This document shows positions 34,876 through 43,098 of a stretch of DNA of 52,386 nucleotides, in pieces. Location: positions 1-52,386 of the forward strand of contig JAFGEO010000135.1 in NCBI GenBank assembly GCA_016931575.1, in the 5' to 3' direction. The position numbers and the translations under genes are program-made. The stretch is from Bacteroidales bacterium. GTDB lineage: Bacteria > Bacteroidota > Bacteroidia > Bacteroidales > UBA10428. How positions within the stretch are numbered: position 1 is the first letter of the stretch; each line of letters starts with the position of its first letter. Under the pieces are notes generated by a model, which was given only the letters and a program-made list of their open reading frames with translations, searched no databases and was not told the DNA's origin.

Positions 34876-35425
34876 CTTTCCTTTCTTTTACCAGTTTTAA
34901 CAATTCTTTAAATTCATCGGTTCCGGCCTCGCGGAAAAGCTCGAAAAGAATTGATTCGCAGGTAGTGATCACAGACCCCACATCACGCATTCTCCAGATC
35001 GCCACTTCTTTATCGGTCTCGCTGGATGACCCGACACAGTCATGCACGATTACCGGGTTGAAGTTGTTATAGAGCAGATCCAGGGTGGTCTGCAGAATGC
35101 AAACATGAGTTTCCAGTCCCATGATAATAACATTTCGCTTCCCGATCCGGTTTAGCACCCGAATAAATGCGGGTTCCCTGTAGCAGCTGAAGGTCATCTT
35201 CTCGATATACGAAAAATTCCCGATCGTTTTATTGATCTCCGGGATAGTCGGTCCAAGACCTTTTGTGTTTTGTTGTGTAACCAGAATAGGGATTTTCAAT
35301 AATTTCAAACCCTTAAGCAGGCAGATCGAACTGGAAATAAGCTCCTTGCTGTTTGCAGCCGTGGGAACAAGCTTATCCTGCAAATCGATTACTAAGGCAA
35401 TGGTATTTTCACGATTTATTCTCAT
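34868..35425 (-). CDS. Isochorismatase-fold cysteine hydrolase (nicotinamidase-related)
   Basis: 185 residues. The triad of the family can be placed at D14 (LVIDLQDKL), K76 (YIEKMTFS) and C109 (GLETHVCILQT), with the cis-peptide region just before the cysteine. Members hydrolyse amides, isochorismate or ureido acids; the lack of the metal-binding residues of true nicotinamidases makes the substrate uncertain. The ATG at 35425 has an exact TAnnTTTG element 18 bases upstream. First gene of a two-gene unit with the PfkB kinase. Confidence 0.85.
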   Translation of the reverse strand: MRINRENTIALVIDLQDKLVPTAANSKELISSSICLLKGLKLLKIPILVTQQNTKGLGPTIPEINKTIGNFSYIEKMTFSCYREPAFIRVLNRIGKRNVIIMGLETHVCILQTTLDLLYNNFNPVIVHDCVGSSSETDKEVAIWRMRDVGSVITTCESILFELFREAGTDEFKELLKLVKERKDA

Positions 35426-35442
35426 TTTTCCGAAACCGAGTG

Positions 35443-35450
35443 CAAAAGTA
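35443..35450 (-). promoter_or_regulatory. Candidate -7 element for the isochorismatase/PfkB unit
   Basis: TACTTTTG on the minus strand (complement of 35443-35450) matches TAnnTTTG exactly, 18 bases before the ATG. No TTG was found at the expected -33 distance. Confidence 0.4.
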
Positions 35451-35545
35451 TAAATTCAGCTGTGAAACGCTTACATAAATGCACTAAAATAGTAAGCGGA
35501 CAGTAATTTAATCAATTCTCAGGAAATCTCAGTGATTTTTCTTTC

Positions 35546-36154
35546 TTAGTTTCTTGCACGGGACTTCTGCCCGAGGTAACCACCATGGTGCCTTTTTGCA
35601 TAATCTTCAGGTGAAAAGCCGATTTTTTCCATCATCAGAACAACCAGTGCATCCCCGATAACGGTCATAACGGTTGTAGATGTTGTGGGCGTAAGTTCCA
35701 GGGGACATACCTCGGAGGGATTCCCGGTCCTGATGACGATTTCGGATAATCCGGCCATTGGGCTGTCGGCATTACCGGTAAGAATGATCACCGGAAGATC
35801 AGGATACAGGTTTTTACTTAAGCTGAACAGCTCAAGCAGTTCCCTGGTTTTCCCTGAGTTGGAGATCAGGAGCAGGATATCATTTTCCTGTATGAGGCCA
35901 AGATCCCCATGCTGTGCATCGCTGGGGTGGATGAATACTGCCGGTGTACCTGTGGAACTGAATGTGGTGGCGATGCTGATGGCGATCTGCCCTGCCTTTC
36001 CCATACCGCTTGCCACCAGCTTGCCCTTCTTACAATGCACCTGCTCGTAAATCAGATCAATGGCTTTCTGGTATTCCTCTCCAACGGGAATGCCTCTGAT
36101 AGCCTCGGCTTCGTGACTAAGAATATGATGAATACGTTTTATACTGTCTTTCAT
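35546..36154 (-). CDS. SIS-domain sugar-phosphate isomerase (KdsD/GutQ-like, no CBS domains)
   Basis: 202 residues from the ATG at 36154. It carries the SIS fold of arabinose-5-phosphate isomerases: KLVASGMGKAGQIAISIA, FIHPSDAQHGDLG, LISNSGKTREL and the conserved ELTPTTSTTVMTVIGDAL, which includes the catalytic region. Classical KdsD/GutQ have two C-terminal CBS domains that are absent here; the protein stops at about the end of the SIS domain (HHGGYLG). It should interconvert aldose and ketose 5-phosphates, possibly for Kdo. The longer frame to a TTG at 36238 would begin upstream of the predicted promoter, so the ATG is preferred. Same strand as the PfkB unit, 120 bases upstream of it. Confidence 0.85.
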   Translation of the reverse strand: MKDSIKRIHHILSHEAEAIRGIPVGEEYQKAIDLIYEQVHCKKGKLVASGMGKAGQIAISIATTFSSTGTPAVFIHPSDAQHGDLGLIQENDILLLISNSGKTRELLELFSLSKNLYPDLPVIILTGNADSPMAGLSEIVIRTGNPSEVCPLELTPTTSTTVMTVIGDALVVLMMEKIGFSPEDYAKRHHGGYLGQKSRARN

Positions 36155-36223
36155 ACGATGGTTTTCCTGGAAAAACAAAAGACTTTTCGGCTTCTGTATC
36201 CATTTGGTAACGGATATTTCAAT

Positions 36224-36255
36224 CAAAGATACGTGCAAAGTAGTGATTTGGAAAA
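36224..36255 (-). promoter_or_regulatory. Candidate promoter of the SIS isomerase gene
   Basis: Minus strand: TTTT (complement of 36252-36255), 20 bases, then TATCTTTG (complement of 36224-36231), exact for TAnnTTTG. The leader to the ATG at 36154 would be about 62 bases. The placement excludes the upstream TTG at 36238 as a start. Confidence 0.55.
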
Positions 36256-36342
36256 TATTTTACTAACTGCGAAACCCGGTTTCTGAAAATCTCTTCATTT
36301 TCGTTAATTTTACCTGTCACAACATATATTGACCCGGACCCA

Positions 36343-37800
36343 ATGAAGCATTTAACCATTCTATCGCTATTCGTACTCCTTTTTCTCGGCTCCTGTTCCT
36401 ATAAAAAGAAAATCACAGCTACAAACATTCGGCTATCACCGGTATATTCTTCAGGCATGATCCTGCAGACCTCACCAAAAACGGTGCTTACCGGCCAGGC
36501 TTCCCCCGGCGGCATCCTGGCTGTCCGCATCGGTGAATATGTAAGAATGGTTAAAGTCTCCGCATCCGGTAAATGGGAAGTCAGCTTCCCTGAAATTAAG
36601 ACCAAAAATCCATTCAGTGTCAAAATTCAAGGTTCGGACACTACCATTTTCCTGGAGAATGTTTTACCTGGAAGACTATTCATTGTTGGGGGAAATGCAG
36701 GATTGAATGCCCTGGAAAGGTCTGATAGCAAAGTCTCATACGCTCCAAAATCCAGCGGGAAAGAACAAACTGTCCGGGTATTCCTTTTGCAGGGCGGAAA
36801 GGGCAAGTGGTACGAGTACAGACAGGTAGCCAGCATACCTGAAGTTGCCTTAAGTATGAAGGCAATTTCGTCACGGATACATTCCGAGGAGTATGCCGCA
36901 GGGATAATCTGTGTAGCTCAGCCCGCAGCCCTGATGCAAACCTGGCTGGACCCTGAAAGCTCCTTTCAGGAATCAATACATGCAAAGGACAGTACCGGTA
37001 AGCTGTTTATCCTTCACAACGAGACCTTGCTTGACTCCCTGATCTTCCTGAGGGATTCAGCCCGTGCAGGCCTCGATCGAAGGATTGGCAGGGTATGGTA
37101 CCGTGATGATAGCTGGAAAACAACCACTATGCCCGGGCGTTTTTACGACCCGGTTAACGAGCAGGACAAAAGAATCGCTTATTTCAGAAAGAAAATCCTG
37201 ATCCCTTCCCGCTACTTTTCCTCGGAAATGTATATTGACCTGGGATTCATTTCCGGAAAAGCCGAGTACTATTTTAACGAAGAGCAGATCATCCCGGAAA
37301 AAACACCCGGAAACCTCAGGCTGAAGTTAGCCGATTCCCTGACCGGAAGCTATTCGAACATGCTTTTGGTGCGGCTCTTCCTTGAAGACAGCCTTTCAGG
37401 ATTCTATGGCCCGGAAATGAACTTTTACAGTGCAGACTCAGGTTACTTTGAGGAAATCAGCCGGGATTGGAAATTCGACCGTTCTTTTGAGAAAGACTTC
37501 CCGGAGTATGAGCTCTGGCTTTCTGAACCTTCCATCCTGTTCAGGAATTATTTATCAGCTCTGAAAGAAGTTCGGGTTACTGCTGCATTCTGGTTTGACA
37601 GCTTCACTGAAGGCAGTCTGCAAACCCGGGATATGGCTCCCGAAATTCTGGCTTATTTCAATGCCGGAAAAAAATATATCCTGTATCCTGATCTCTCTGC
37701 CCTGGAAAACCTTAGCTATCCGGTTGCCTCAAAGACCCGTCCGGATGATCTGAAAGCCGCTGCCCGGAAGTCGGGCGCCTTACTGATTTGTATTCACTAG
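36343..37800 (+). CDS. Sialate O-acetylesterase-like lipoprotein lacking the catalytic serine motif
   Basis: 485 residues, lipobox FLGSC with Cys18. Residues 30-125 follow the N-terminal beta domain of sialate O-acetylesterases (IRLSPVYSSGMILQTSP, SASGKWEVSFPEI, LENVLPGRLFIVGG), but where active members have GQSNM this protein has GGNAGLN (116-122), so the nucleophile is gone. A jelly-roll-like insert follows (about 250-345; YFRKKILIPSRYF, DLGFISGKAEYYFN), as in family members, and the last 150 residues are poorly conserved. A carbohydrate-binding or otherwise non-catalytic role is likely. Monocistronic, convergent with the envelope module. The homology is read by eye. Confidence 0.6.
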   Translation: MKHLTILSLFVLLFLGSCSYKKKITATNIRLSPVYSSGMILQTSPKTVLTGQASPGGILAVRIGEYVRMVKVSASGKWEVSFPEIKTKNPFSVKIQGSDTTIFLENVLPGRLFIVGGNAGLNALERSDSKVSYAPKSSGKEQTVRVFLLQGGKGKWYEYRQVASIPEVALSMKAISSRIHSEEYAAGIICVAQPAALMQTWLDPESSFQESIHAKDSTGKLFILHNETLLDSLIFLRDSARAGLDRRIGRVWYRDDSWKTTTMPGRFYDPVNEQDKRIAYFRKKILIPSRYFSSEMYIDLGFISGKAEYYFNEEQIIPEKTPGNLRLKLADSLTGSYSNMLLVRLFLEDSLSGFYGPEMNFYSADSGYFEEISRDWKFDRSFEKDFPEYELWLSEPSILFRNYLSALKEVRVTAAFWFDSFTEGSLQTRDMAPEILAYFNAGKKYILYPDLSALENLSYPVASKTRPDDLKAAARKSGALLICIH

Positions 37801-37850
37801 GTGGATAAGGCAAAAGTAAACCAAGTCATAGGGTTAATCTAAGGTATAAA

Positions 37851-37913
37851 GTAAAAACTGCCTCCTACTGACAGGCTGATCATGCCTGTCTGAAAACCAG
37901 CAGGGAGGCAGTT
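37851..37913 (-). terminator. Composite hairpin terminator of the minus-strand envelope genes
   Basis: Outer 10-bp stem AACTGCCTCC (37856-37865) with GGAGGCAGTT (37904-37913) enclosing a perfect 7-bp inner hairpin GACAGGC-N7-GCCTGTC (37870-37890). On the minus strand it begins 10 bases after the stop at 37923 and ends in TTTTTAC. The plus-strand side has no T-tract. Confidence 0.7.
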
Positions 37914-37922
37914 AATAAGGTA

Positions 37923-38627
37923 TCAATCAGTACCCTTTCTGAATGCGTCAAAATTCACTCCTACATAGAAGTAGTGCATCAGGGGATGCATCATCAAACC
38001 GCGGAGCTCAGAGCTGTTTCCAATGCTGAGTTCCTGGCTGAGGATTGTTTCATGGTCGAGCACATCCCTGAAAAGTTGTTCCACTTTGTAGCCAAGCGTC
38101 ACAAAATAAAACCTTAGTTCAGTGCCAACCGTGTAGCCGAAACCATGAGGATTAAGCTCCCCTATCAGGTTATAGCGGATATCATCCGAATTACTGTGCC
38201 GCCTGGCAGATACAGTATGTTCGTAAAAAATTCCGGCATTTACTGAGAACAGTACCGGACCGCCCGGAGGGCTGCCAAACTGGTAATGCTCCAGCATTCC
38301 GAATTTCCACGACTTACGATCAATTATCGCATCCGTTGAATAACTCAACATACCCGACCCGTCAGAAGAAACAAAATCACTGTAGTTTTGAAAAGCAGTG
38401 TATTCTGCCTTGTATCCTACGTTGAACTGGCAGGCTGAGTTCCCTGATTCACTGTGTGTCCGGATGAAAGCATTATGGGTATAAGCCCCCATAAGCTGGT
38501 TATAATCCGCAGTCCTCTGCGACCAGGGACTTCCGCCAAAATCAAGCGTGTATCCAAAGCCGCTCCGCTGTCCGGCCAATCCGTAAGGAATCAATATAAT
38601 TGAAATAAGCAGTATAATGTTTTTCAT
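37923..38627 (-). CDS. Predicted outer-membrane beta-barrel protein, unknown family
   Basis: 234 residues with a signal peptide (MKNIILLISIILIPYGLAG, cleavage before QRS). The mature part alternates short amphipathic strands rich in Tyr, Phe and Gly (for example FGYTLDFGG, CQFNVGYKAEYTAF, VLFSVNAGIFYEHTV, GTELRFYFVTLGYKVE) and ends in a strand VGVNFDAF close to the C-terminus, as in small beta-barrels. Not recognised as a named family. Twelve bases after the larger lipoprotein gene and followed by a terminator, so probably its partner in the envelope. Confidence 0.6.
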   Translation of the reverse strand: MKNIILLISIILIPYGLAGQRSGFGYTLDFGGSPWSQRTADYNQLMGAYTHNAFIRTHSESGNSACQFNVGYKAEYTAFQNYSDFVSSDGSGMLSYSTDAIIDRKSWKFGMLEHYQFGSPPGGPVLFSVNAGIFYEHTVSARRHSNSDDIRYNLIGELNPHGFGYTVGTELRFYFVTLGYKVEQLFRDVLDHETILSQELSIGNSSELRGLMMHPLMHYFYVGVNFDAFRKGTD

Positions 38628-38639
38628 AACTTTCTATGC

Positions 38640-40283
38640 TTATTCGATCGTTATATTCCTTATCTGAACCTGATCGGAACCTTCCGTCCTTGTCTGATCC
38701 TTGGTGTAAGTCCATTCCAGCGTATGCGATCCGGGGTTGACACTCATTCCGAAAGTCAGCCAGCCAGTCTCTCCGCCAATGGGTACTATCTCAGTATACC
38801 CATCAAGATCAAATTTAAACAAGTCATATCCTTCCTCTGAGCTGACATTGTATTCGAAAGTAAGCCAGACGGCCTCCGAATTCACCAGGGTCCCGAGCAT
38901 CGTGGTAGACTGATCATGGTCAATAACAGGGTTTACATATACCCCTCCTGATTGCGGCCAGTCTTCGATGATATCGATCCGGTTAAAGATATAATCTCTC
39001 AAACTGAAGACCGTCACGTAGGAGTTGTAGTAAAATCCCTGCATTTTCGTTCGGTCAAAACTTACTACCAGCAGAGAATCATAGGAGGCGGGAATCGTAA
39101 ATTCAGCCGATGATTGACCAACCTCTACCGGTAACCCAAGGAATTCTTCCTGTATATTGAACAGTCCCAGGTATTTATTGGTAGTATTCATGATGCGTAT
39201 GGTCCGGGTTTCAACACCACTGCTAACAACAGTATTTTCTTCCTGGATGATATAGACTCCGGTAAACTGGTCAATAACTTTTCCTCCAAGATCCTGTATC
39301 ACAACATTATATTTATCAACAGGAATCAGGAAAGTAGTCTGATCACCTGCAGGAATGCTGGACAGTCCCTGCGTAGAACCGTCGACCATGGCAATGTCTT
39401 CGATCATATTTCCGTTTGCGACAACATTGATTACAAAGTCATTTTCATTTCTGACGGTCAACTCAGCGTACTTACCGACAATGCTGTTAAAGACAGGGAT
39501 GTCAATACTTGCCTCACGATGCGAATCATTGATCACAATGTCTGACACATCAATCCATCCGATGTCGGTAACTTCTCCGGTTGCTGAATTCGGATTGGAA
39601 TACCAGTAATGGAAGAAAAGATAATGAACACCATAGTCCACGCTCACCATTTTATCTTCAATACCTGCTTGCAGCGAGGCGATTTTTGCCCCATTCTTAC
39701 TGTTCAGGTAGATATCAACCTGGTAGATAACGTCATATCCCATTTCATCGATATCGGGATAGCTCAGAAACAAAGTCCCTGTTCCGGTGACATCATCAGA
39801 TCCGGTAATCAGCCAGTTTGCCCGCTCCTCAGCCGAGGTGGAATTCGAAAGAGCTACGCGCCACTGGCGGTAAACCTTGTCCATATCGGGCGAAGTAGAA
39901 ATCGGGACATCCGAGGCTTTCCAGATCTGCAGGAGGCACACCGATAACTCAGGATTGGAAATATTCACAAGGAAGTCTGTGGTATCTGCCGGTATACAGC
40001 TTATGTATGCCTCTGCCCCATTGGAATCGTCCGCATAATCCTTATACAGATACAAGGCTTCACCGGTTCTGTTAGTGATTACCAGGTTCCCTTCCTGAGC
40101 AGGCTGGCAACTGCCATAACCAGGTTCATTGCCATAGTAGCATGAGCCATCATCGACGTCCGCATCGATATCGAAATTGCCTGCCCGGGGGTCGGTGCAG
40201 CCATATCTTTCCATATCGCAGGTTGTCAGTAAAATGGAAGCTGATGCCAGCAGAAGCAAGGCTAAATATTTCATGGTTCTCAT
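38640..40283 (-). CDS. Large lipoprotein with repeated Ig-like modules, paralogue of 40435-41565
   Basis: 547 residues from the ATG at 40283 (a TTG at 40289 and ATG at 40274 are alternatives). Lipobox SILLTTC gives Cys22. A cysteine motif GCTDPRAGNFDIDADVDDG follows, a DDGSC-type motif common in secreted Bacteroidota proteins. Then come at least three similar beta-rich modules starting NLVITNRTGEALYLY, AELTVRNENDFVINVV and RTIRIMNTTNKYLGLF. The first 200 residues align by eye with the neighbouring lipoprotein (LVNI.NP, LSNS...EERA.W.I.G, DIYLNSKNGAKI, DKMV.VDYG). No enzyme motif was seen; a surface structural or binding role is inferred. Confidence 0.7.
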   Translation of the reverse strand: MRTMKYLALLLLASASILLTTCDMERYGCTDPRAGNFDIDADVDDGSCYYGNEPGYGSCQPAQEGNLVITNRTGEALYLYKDYADDSNGAEAYISCIPADTTDFLVNISNPELSVCLLQIWKASDVPISTSPDMDKVYRQWRVALSNSTSAEERANWLITGSDDVTGTGTLFLSYPDIDEMGYDVIYQVDIYLNSKNGAKIASLQAGIEDKMVSVDYGVHYLFFHYWYSNPNSATGEVTDIGWIDVSDIVINDSHREASIDIPVFNSIVGKYAELTVRNENDFVINVVANGNMIEDIAMVDGSTQGLSSIPAGDQTTFLIPVDKYNVVIQDLGGKVIDQFTGVYIIQEENTVVSSGVETRTIRIMNTTNKYLGLFNIQEEFLGLPVEVGQSSAEFTIPASYDSLLVVSFDRTKMQGFYYNSYVTVFSLRDYIFNRIDIIEDWPQSGGVYVNPVIDHDQSTTMLGTLVNSEAVWLTFEYNVSSEEGYDLFKFDLDGYTEIVPIGGETGWLTFGMSVNPGSHTLEWTYTKDQTRTEGSDQVQIRNITIE

Positions 40284-40343
40284 AGTCAAATTTTTTGCAC
40301 TGTTATTAGGCTTTCCGTATAGAGTAGATGCCTTTCAGGAGGC

Positions 40344-40382
40344 CCCGTCATTCAACGCTTCAACTTACTGTGGAATGACGGG
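40344..40382. repeat. Perfect 10-bp inverted repeat between the paired lipoprotein genes
   Basis: CCCGTCATTC (40344-40353) and GAATGACGGG (40373-40382) with a 19-base loop, in the 151-base gap between the two lipoprotein genes. Neither strand has a following T-tract, so it is not a standard terminator. It may be a processing or attenuation hairpin setting relative expression of the two genes, or an operator. Confidence 0.5.
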
Positions 40383-40434
40383 AACCTAAAAAGACATTCC
40401 AGGGAGACCCTATAACAGTCTCCTGAAAAAATGT

Positions 40435-41565
40435 TTATTCTCCTCCGGTAGTATCCCCGGCATCATCGCCTGTATCACCAGTGCCATCGTCACCGGTACC
40501 CTCGTCACCGGTATCATCTGTGCCCTCATCTTCTTCACCTGTTATGTCATCCAGTCCGTCAACGATCCATTCAACCTCATCTTCAGCGATAACTTTTACT
40601 GAAGAAGTTTCAATGGTACTCCCGTTTGTCAGGTGTTTTGCCTGTAGAATGTAATCCATTTCGGTAACGCCCTCACCTCCAAGTATTGGCATAATAAAGG
40701 TATAGCTACCGTAGCGGTCGAGTGTGGACAGGTTCTCCGGTAATCCACTTTCAAGGAAACAAACGTCTTCGATCAGCTTGTCGCCGGCAAAGATCTGAAC
40801 GGGTTCAGGAGTCATATTTGTAACGGTCAGACTGCCATATTTCATTCCTGTGCTCTGAGCGGCCCCCATATGAGGAACAATGAGGGTAACATCCTTGCGG
40901 TCTTCATTGAGGATCAGCCAGATCGGGTACTCTTCCCCTTCAACCACCTGCTCCTCGATCCAGCCGAGCTCTTCAAAAGCCTCATTGTCATTCTGATCAG
41001 AGAACCAGTACAGATAGTGCAGGGTGTAATTGCCATAATCAACACCGACCATCTTGTCCTGTTGACCAGGCATCAGGCTCATTATTTTTGCACCTGTCCT
41101 GCTGTTCAGGTAAACATCCACAAATTCGTCGGTCCCTCCGTAATAGGAAAGGTTTAGCGTGGCAACATTGGTATACTGAGTGGCTCCGCTGATATGCCAG
41201 GTTGCCCGCTCTTCAATATCAGAGGAATTTGAAAGCGGCACCAGCCATTTCTTGAAGACTTTTGACGGATCCGGGTTATTCGGATCAGCAGCCACATCGT
41301 TCCACAGGTATAAATCCAACTCAATGGTACCTTCATTAGGATTAGGGATATTAACGAGGTAATCGCTTGCCGAAGCGGGAATCTTTTTAACCATGTACTC
41401 ATCTACATAAAGAACGAGTTGCTCTGTTGAGTTATTGATGATTAGCAGGTTTCCGGCAAGATCGGCTTCATCCGGCACAAACTGTTTGGGTGGATTTTCG
41501 ATGATTTCACAGGAACCCATGAAAACCAACGCCAAAACCGAAAAATAAAATAATACTCTTTTCAT
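40435..41565 (-). CDS. Lipoprotein of the same unknown family, acidic Gly/Thr/Asp tail
   Basis: 376 residues; lipobox VFMGSC, Cys19. Two beta-rich modules beginning NLLIINNSTEQLVLY and GSLTVTNMTPEPVQIF match those of the downstream 547-residue lipoprotein, including KIPASASDYLVNIPNP, WLVPLSNSSDIEERATW and VDVYLNSRTGAKIMS. The last 34 residues are a low-complexity Gly/Thr/Asp/Glu tail made of short repeats (about 40438-40540), probably a flexible or calcium-binding extension. Not recognised as a named family. First gene of the envelope module. Confidence 0.7.
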   Translation of the reverse strand: MKRVLFYFSVLALVFMGSCEIIENPPKQFVPDEADLAGNLLIINNSTEQLVLYVDEYMVKKIPASASDYLVNIPNPNEGTIELDLYLWNDVAADPNNPDPSKVFKKWLVPLSNSSDIEERATWHISGATQYTNVATLNLSYYGGTDEFVDVYLNSRTGAKIMSLMPGQQDKMVGVDYGNYTLHYLYWFSDQNDNEAFEELGWIEEQVVEGEEYPIWLILNEDRKDVTLIVPHMGAAQSTGMKYGSLTVTNMTPEPVQIFAGDKLIEDVCFLESGLPENLSTLDRYGSYTFIMPILGGEGVTEMDYILQAKHLTNGSTIETSSVKVIAEDEVEWIVDGLDDITGEEDEGTDDTGDEGTGDDGTGDTGDDAGDTTGGE

Positions 41566-41878
41566 GTCTGTTAGATTTTAGTTTCACATAAAATATATTC
41601 TGATTAACTACGTATAGCCATAGGATTAAAAATCAATATTTAACATTCATGCACTTAGCATGAGCCACAACAATCGAAAGCGATTATCCGGCTGATTACT
41701 AAAGCATGTACAACAGTTCTTCTCTTTAGTTTACAGTTTGGCTACCGTCTACCTCAGGCATGAAAAAGAGGTACTTCCCAATAATTCACTAACAATGACA
41801 AGCATTGCTTTTCAGGGTTGCACCACCCTGAGAAAATTTTACAAAAAGCAGGCCAGAAATATTTTGGTAGGGAATAAA
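41566..41878. other. Intergenic region upstream of the lipoprotein module
   Basis: 313 bases between two minus-strand genes. TATATTTT (minus strand, about 35 bases before the ATG at 41565) is a 7/8 match to the -7 element without a clear -33 partner. A hairpin TTTTCAGGGT-N6-ACCCTGAGAA at 41809-41834 (one G-T pair) lies 45 bases beyond the SPL gene stop and may end its transcript, although no T-tract follows. No coding frame or RNA gene seen. Confidence 0.4.
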
Positions 41879-42751
41879 TCAGAAAAGTGAGAGCTGATCC
41901 GGGGGATTTTCTGCATATATCCTCATTTTCAGGGCTATACCATACTGATCACATTTTTCACGCAAAACCTGATATAAGCGTAAAGCCCGGGGTGAAGAAC
42001 ATTGATAATTAAGACCAAATTGTTTGTCATATTGCTCCTTAATCCCCGGAAAGTGCTGATCCAGTTGAAGATAGAAATACTCCCTCTGTCCTTCCCGCTG
42101 CGTCATCCCCATCCAGCCCAAAAGGTAGGATGCTCCGGCGTCGGAGGCTTTTCGGACCATTTCCGCAATATTTTCCTCCTTATCTGTAAGAAAGAGAAGT
42201 ACCGGGCTGAGGATTATTCCGGTATAGATGCCCGAATTCGCAATTTTTTCCAGTGCAGCAAAGCGCTTTGAAGAAACAGGGGCTCCCGGCTCGATCTTTC
42301 GCGCCAGTTCATCGGAACAGGTAGTTATCGTGAAGGAAACAGCAGAATATACCTTCCCGATTTCCTTCAGGAGGTCAGTATCCCGGTTTACCAGGTCACT
42401 TTTTGTGAGGACATGAACCGGGAACCGATATGCCGCAATCTTTTCCAGTGCCCGACGGGTAAGTTTCTCTGCTTTCTCAACTGGCATATACGGATCATTC
42501 ATGGATCCCGTACCGATAGTACCCTTTTTCCTTTTGCCCCTTAATTCCCTATCGAGTAAATCAATGGCATTCTCCTTGATGCGAATATGAGCAAGATCTC
42601 CCATTCGGTATACCACGCTTCTCGAATCACAATATATGCACTGATGCTGACACCCCCTGTAAAGATTCATATTCCAGGTAATCCCGAAATATGGGTCCGG
42701 CGCATCATTCAGACGCGATAATATTGTTTTCGACTGGATATACTCGGTCAT
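41879..42751 (-). CDS. SPL-family radical SAM protein
   Basis: 290 residues. The motif RGCQHQCIYC provides C34xxxC38xxC41 for the 4Fe-4S cluster; GITWNMNLYRGC before it and GSMNDPYMPVEKAEKLTRRA after it are the signature of the Rv2578c/PA0069 subgroup, related to spore photoproduct lyase but found in non-sporulating bacteria. TKSDLVNRDTDLL and SFTITTCSDELARKIEP continue the pattern. Not a true lyase by context, as no spore genes are present; DNA repair or nucleotide chemistry is possible but unproven. Confidence 0.85.
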   Translation of the reverse strand: MTEYIQSKTILSRLNDAPDPYFGITWNMNLYRGCQHQCIYCDSRSVVYRMGDLAHIRIKENAIDLLDRELRGKRKKGTIGTGSMNDPYMPVEKAEKLTRRALEKIAAYRFPVHVLTKSDLVNRDTDLLKEIGKVYSAVSFTITTCSDELARKIEPGAPVSSKRFAALEKIANSGIYTGIILSPVLLFLTDKEENIAEMVRKASDAGASYLLGWMGMTQREGQREYFYLQLDQHFPGIKEQYDKQFGLNYQCSSPRALRLYQVLREKCDQYGIALKMRIYAENPPDQLSLF

Positions 42752-43098
42752 TGAAGCAGACTTTCAACTGGTAAAAATACTTCATTGGGGTGACAACCCT
42801 ATGTCAGAGGGAAAGCTACGCGTCATTTTTGGTGAATATTTGTTTAGAGAGCATTAGATCATATTTTAGCCGGGAGACGGACAGCAGCACGTCTCTGCTT
42901 TCCGGCCGATCACCCAGGCATCTTGTGACTTGTAACTTGCGACTTGTCACTTATCACTAAGCTGTTAAAAAACGTTATCACACAAAGATTTCGTTAGCAA
43001 AGTTTTTCTGAAATGACTATCTTGCGCCGGTCTTAGAATGACAGCTTAACCAGTAGCGCTATATCAGGCTATCGTGGGCTTGAATAAACACCAGGTAT
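42752..43098. other. Divergent intergenic region before the glycan-use locus
   Basis: 347 bases between the divergent SPL gene and the glycan-binding lipoprotein gene. It contains the heptamer array at 42923-42957. TATCTTGC about 75 bases before the ATG at 43099 is a weak (6/8) -7 match. No terminator, RNA gene or reading frame was recognised. Confidence 0.4.
42923..42957 (+). repeat. Five tandem heptamers, consensus TTGTNAC
   Basis: TTGTGAC, TTGTAAC, TTGCGAC, TTGTCAC, TTATCAC in direct tandem (35 bp, exact period 7). The units vary mostly at position 5 and occasionally at 3 or 4, so they look like an old or selected array rather than a fresh slippage product. Confidence 0.75.
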
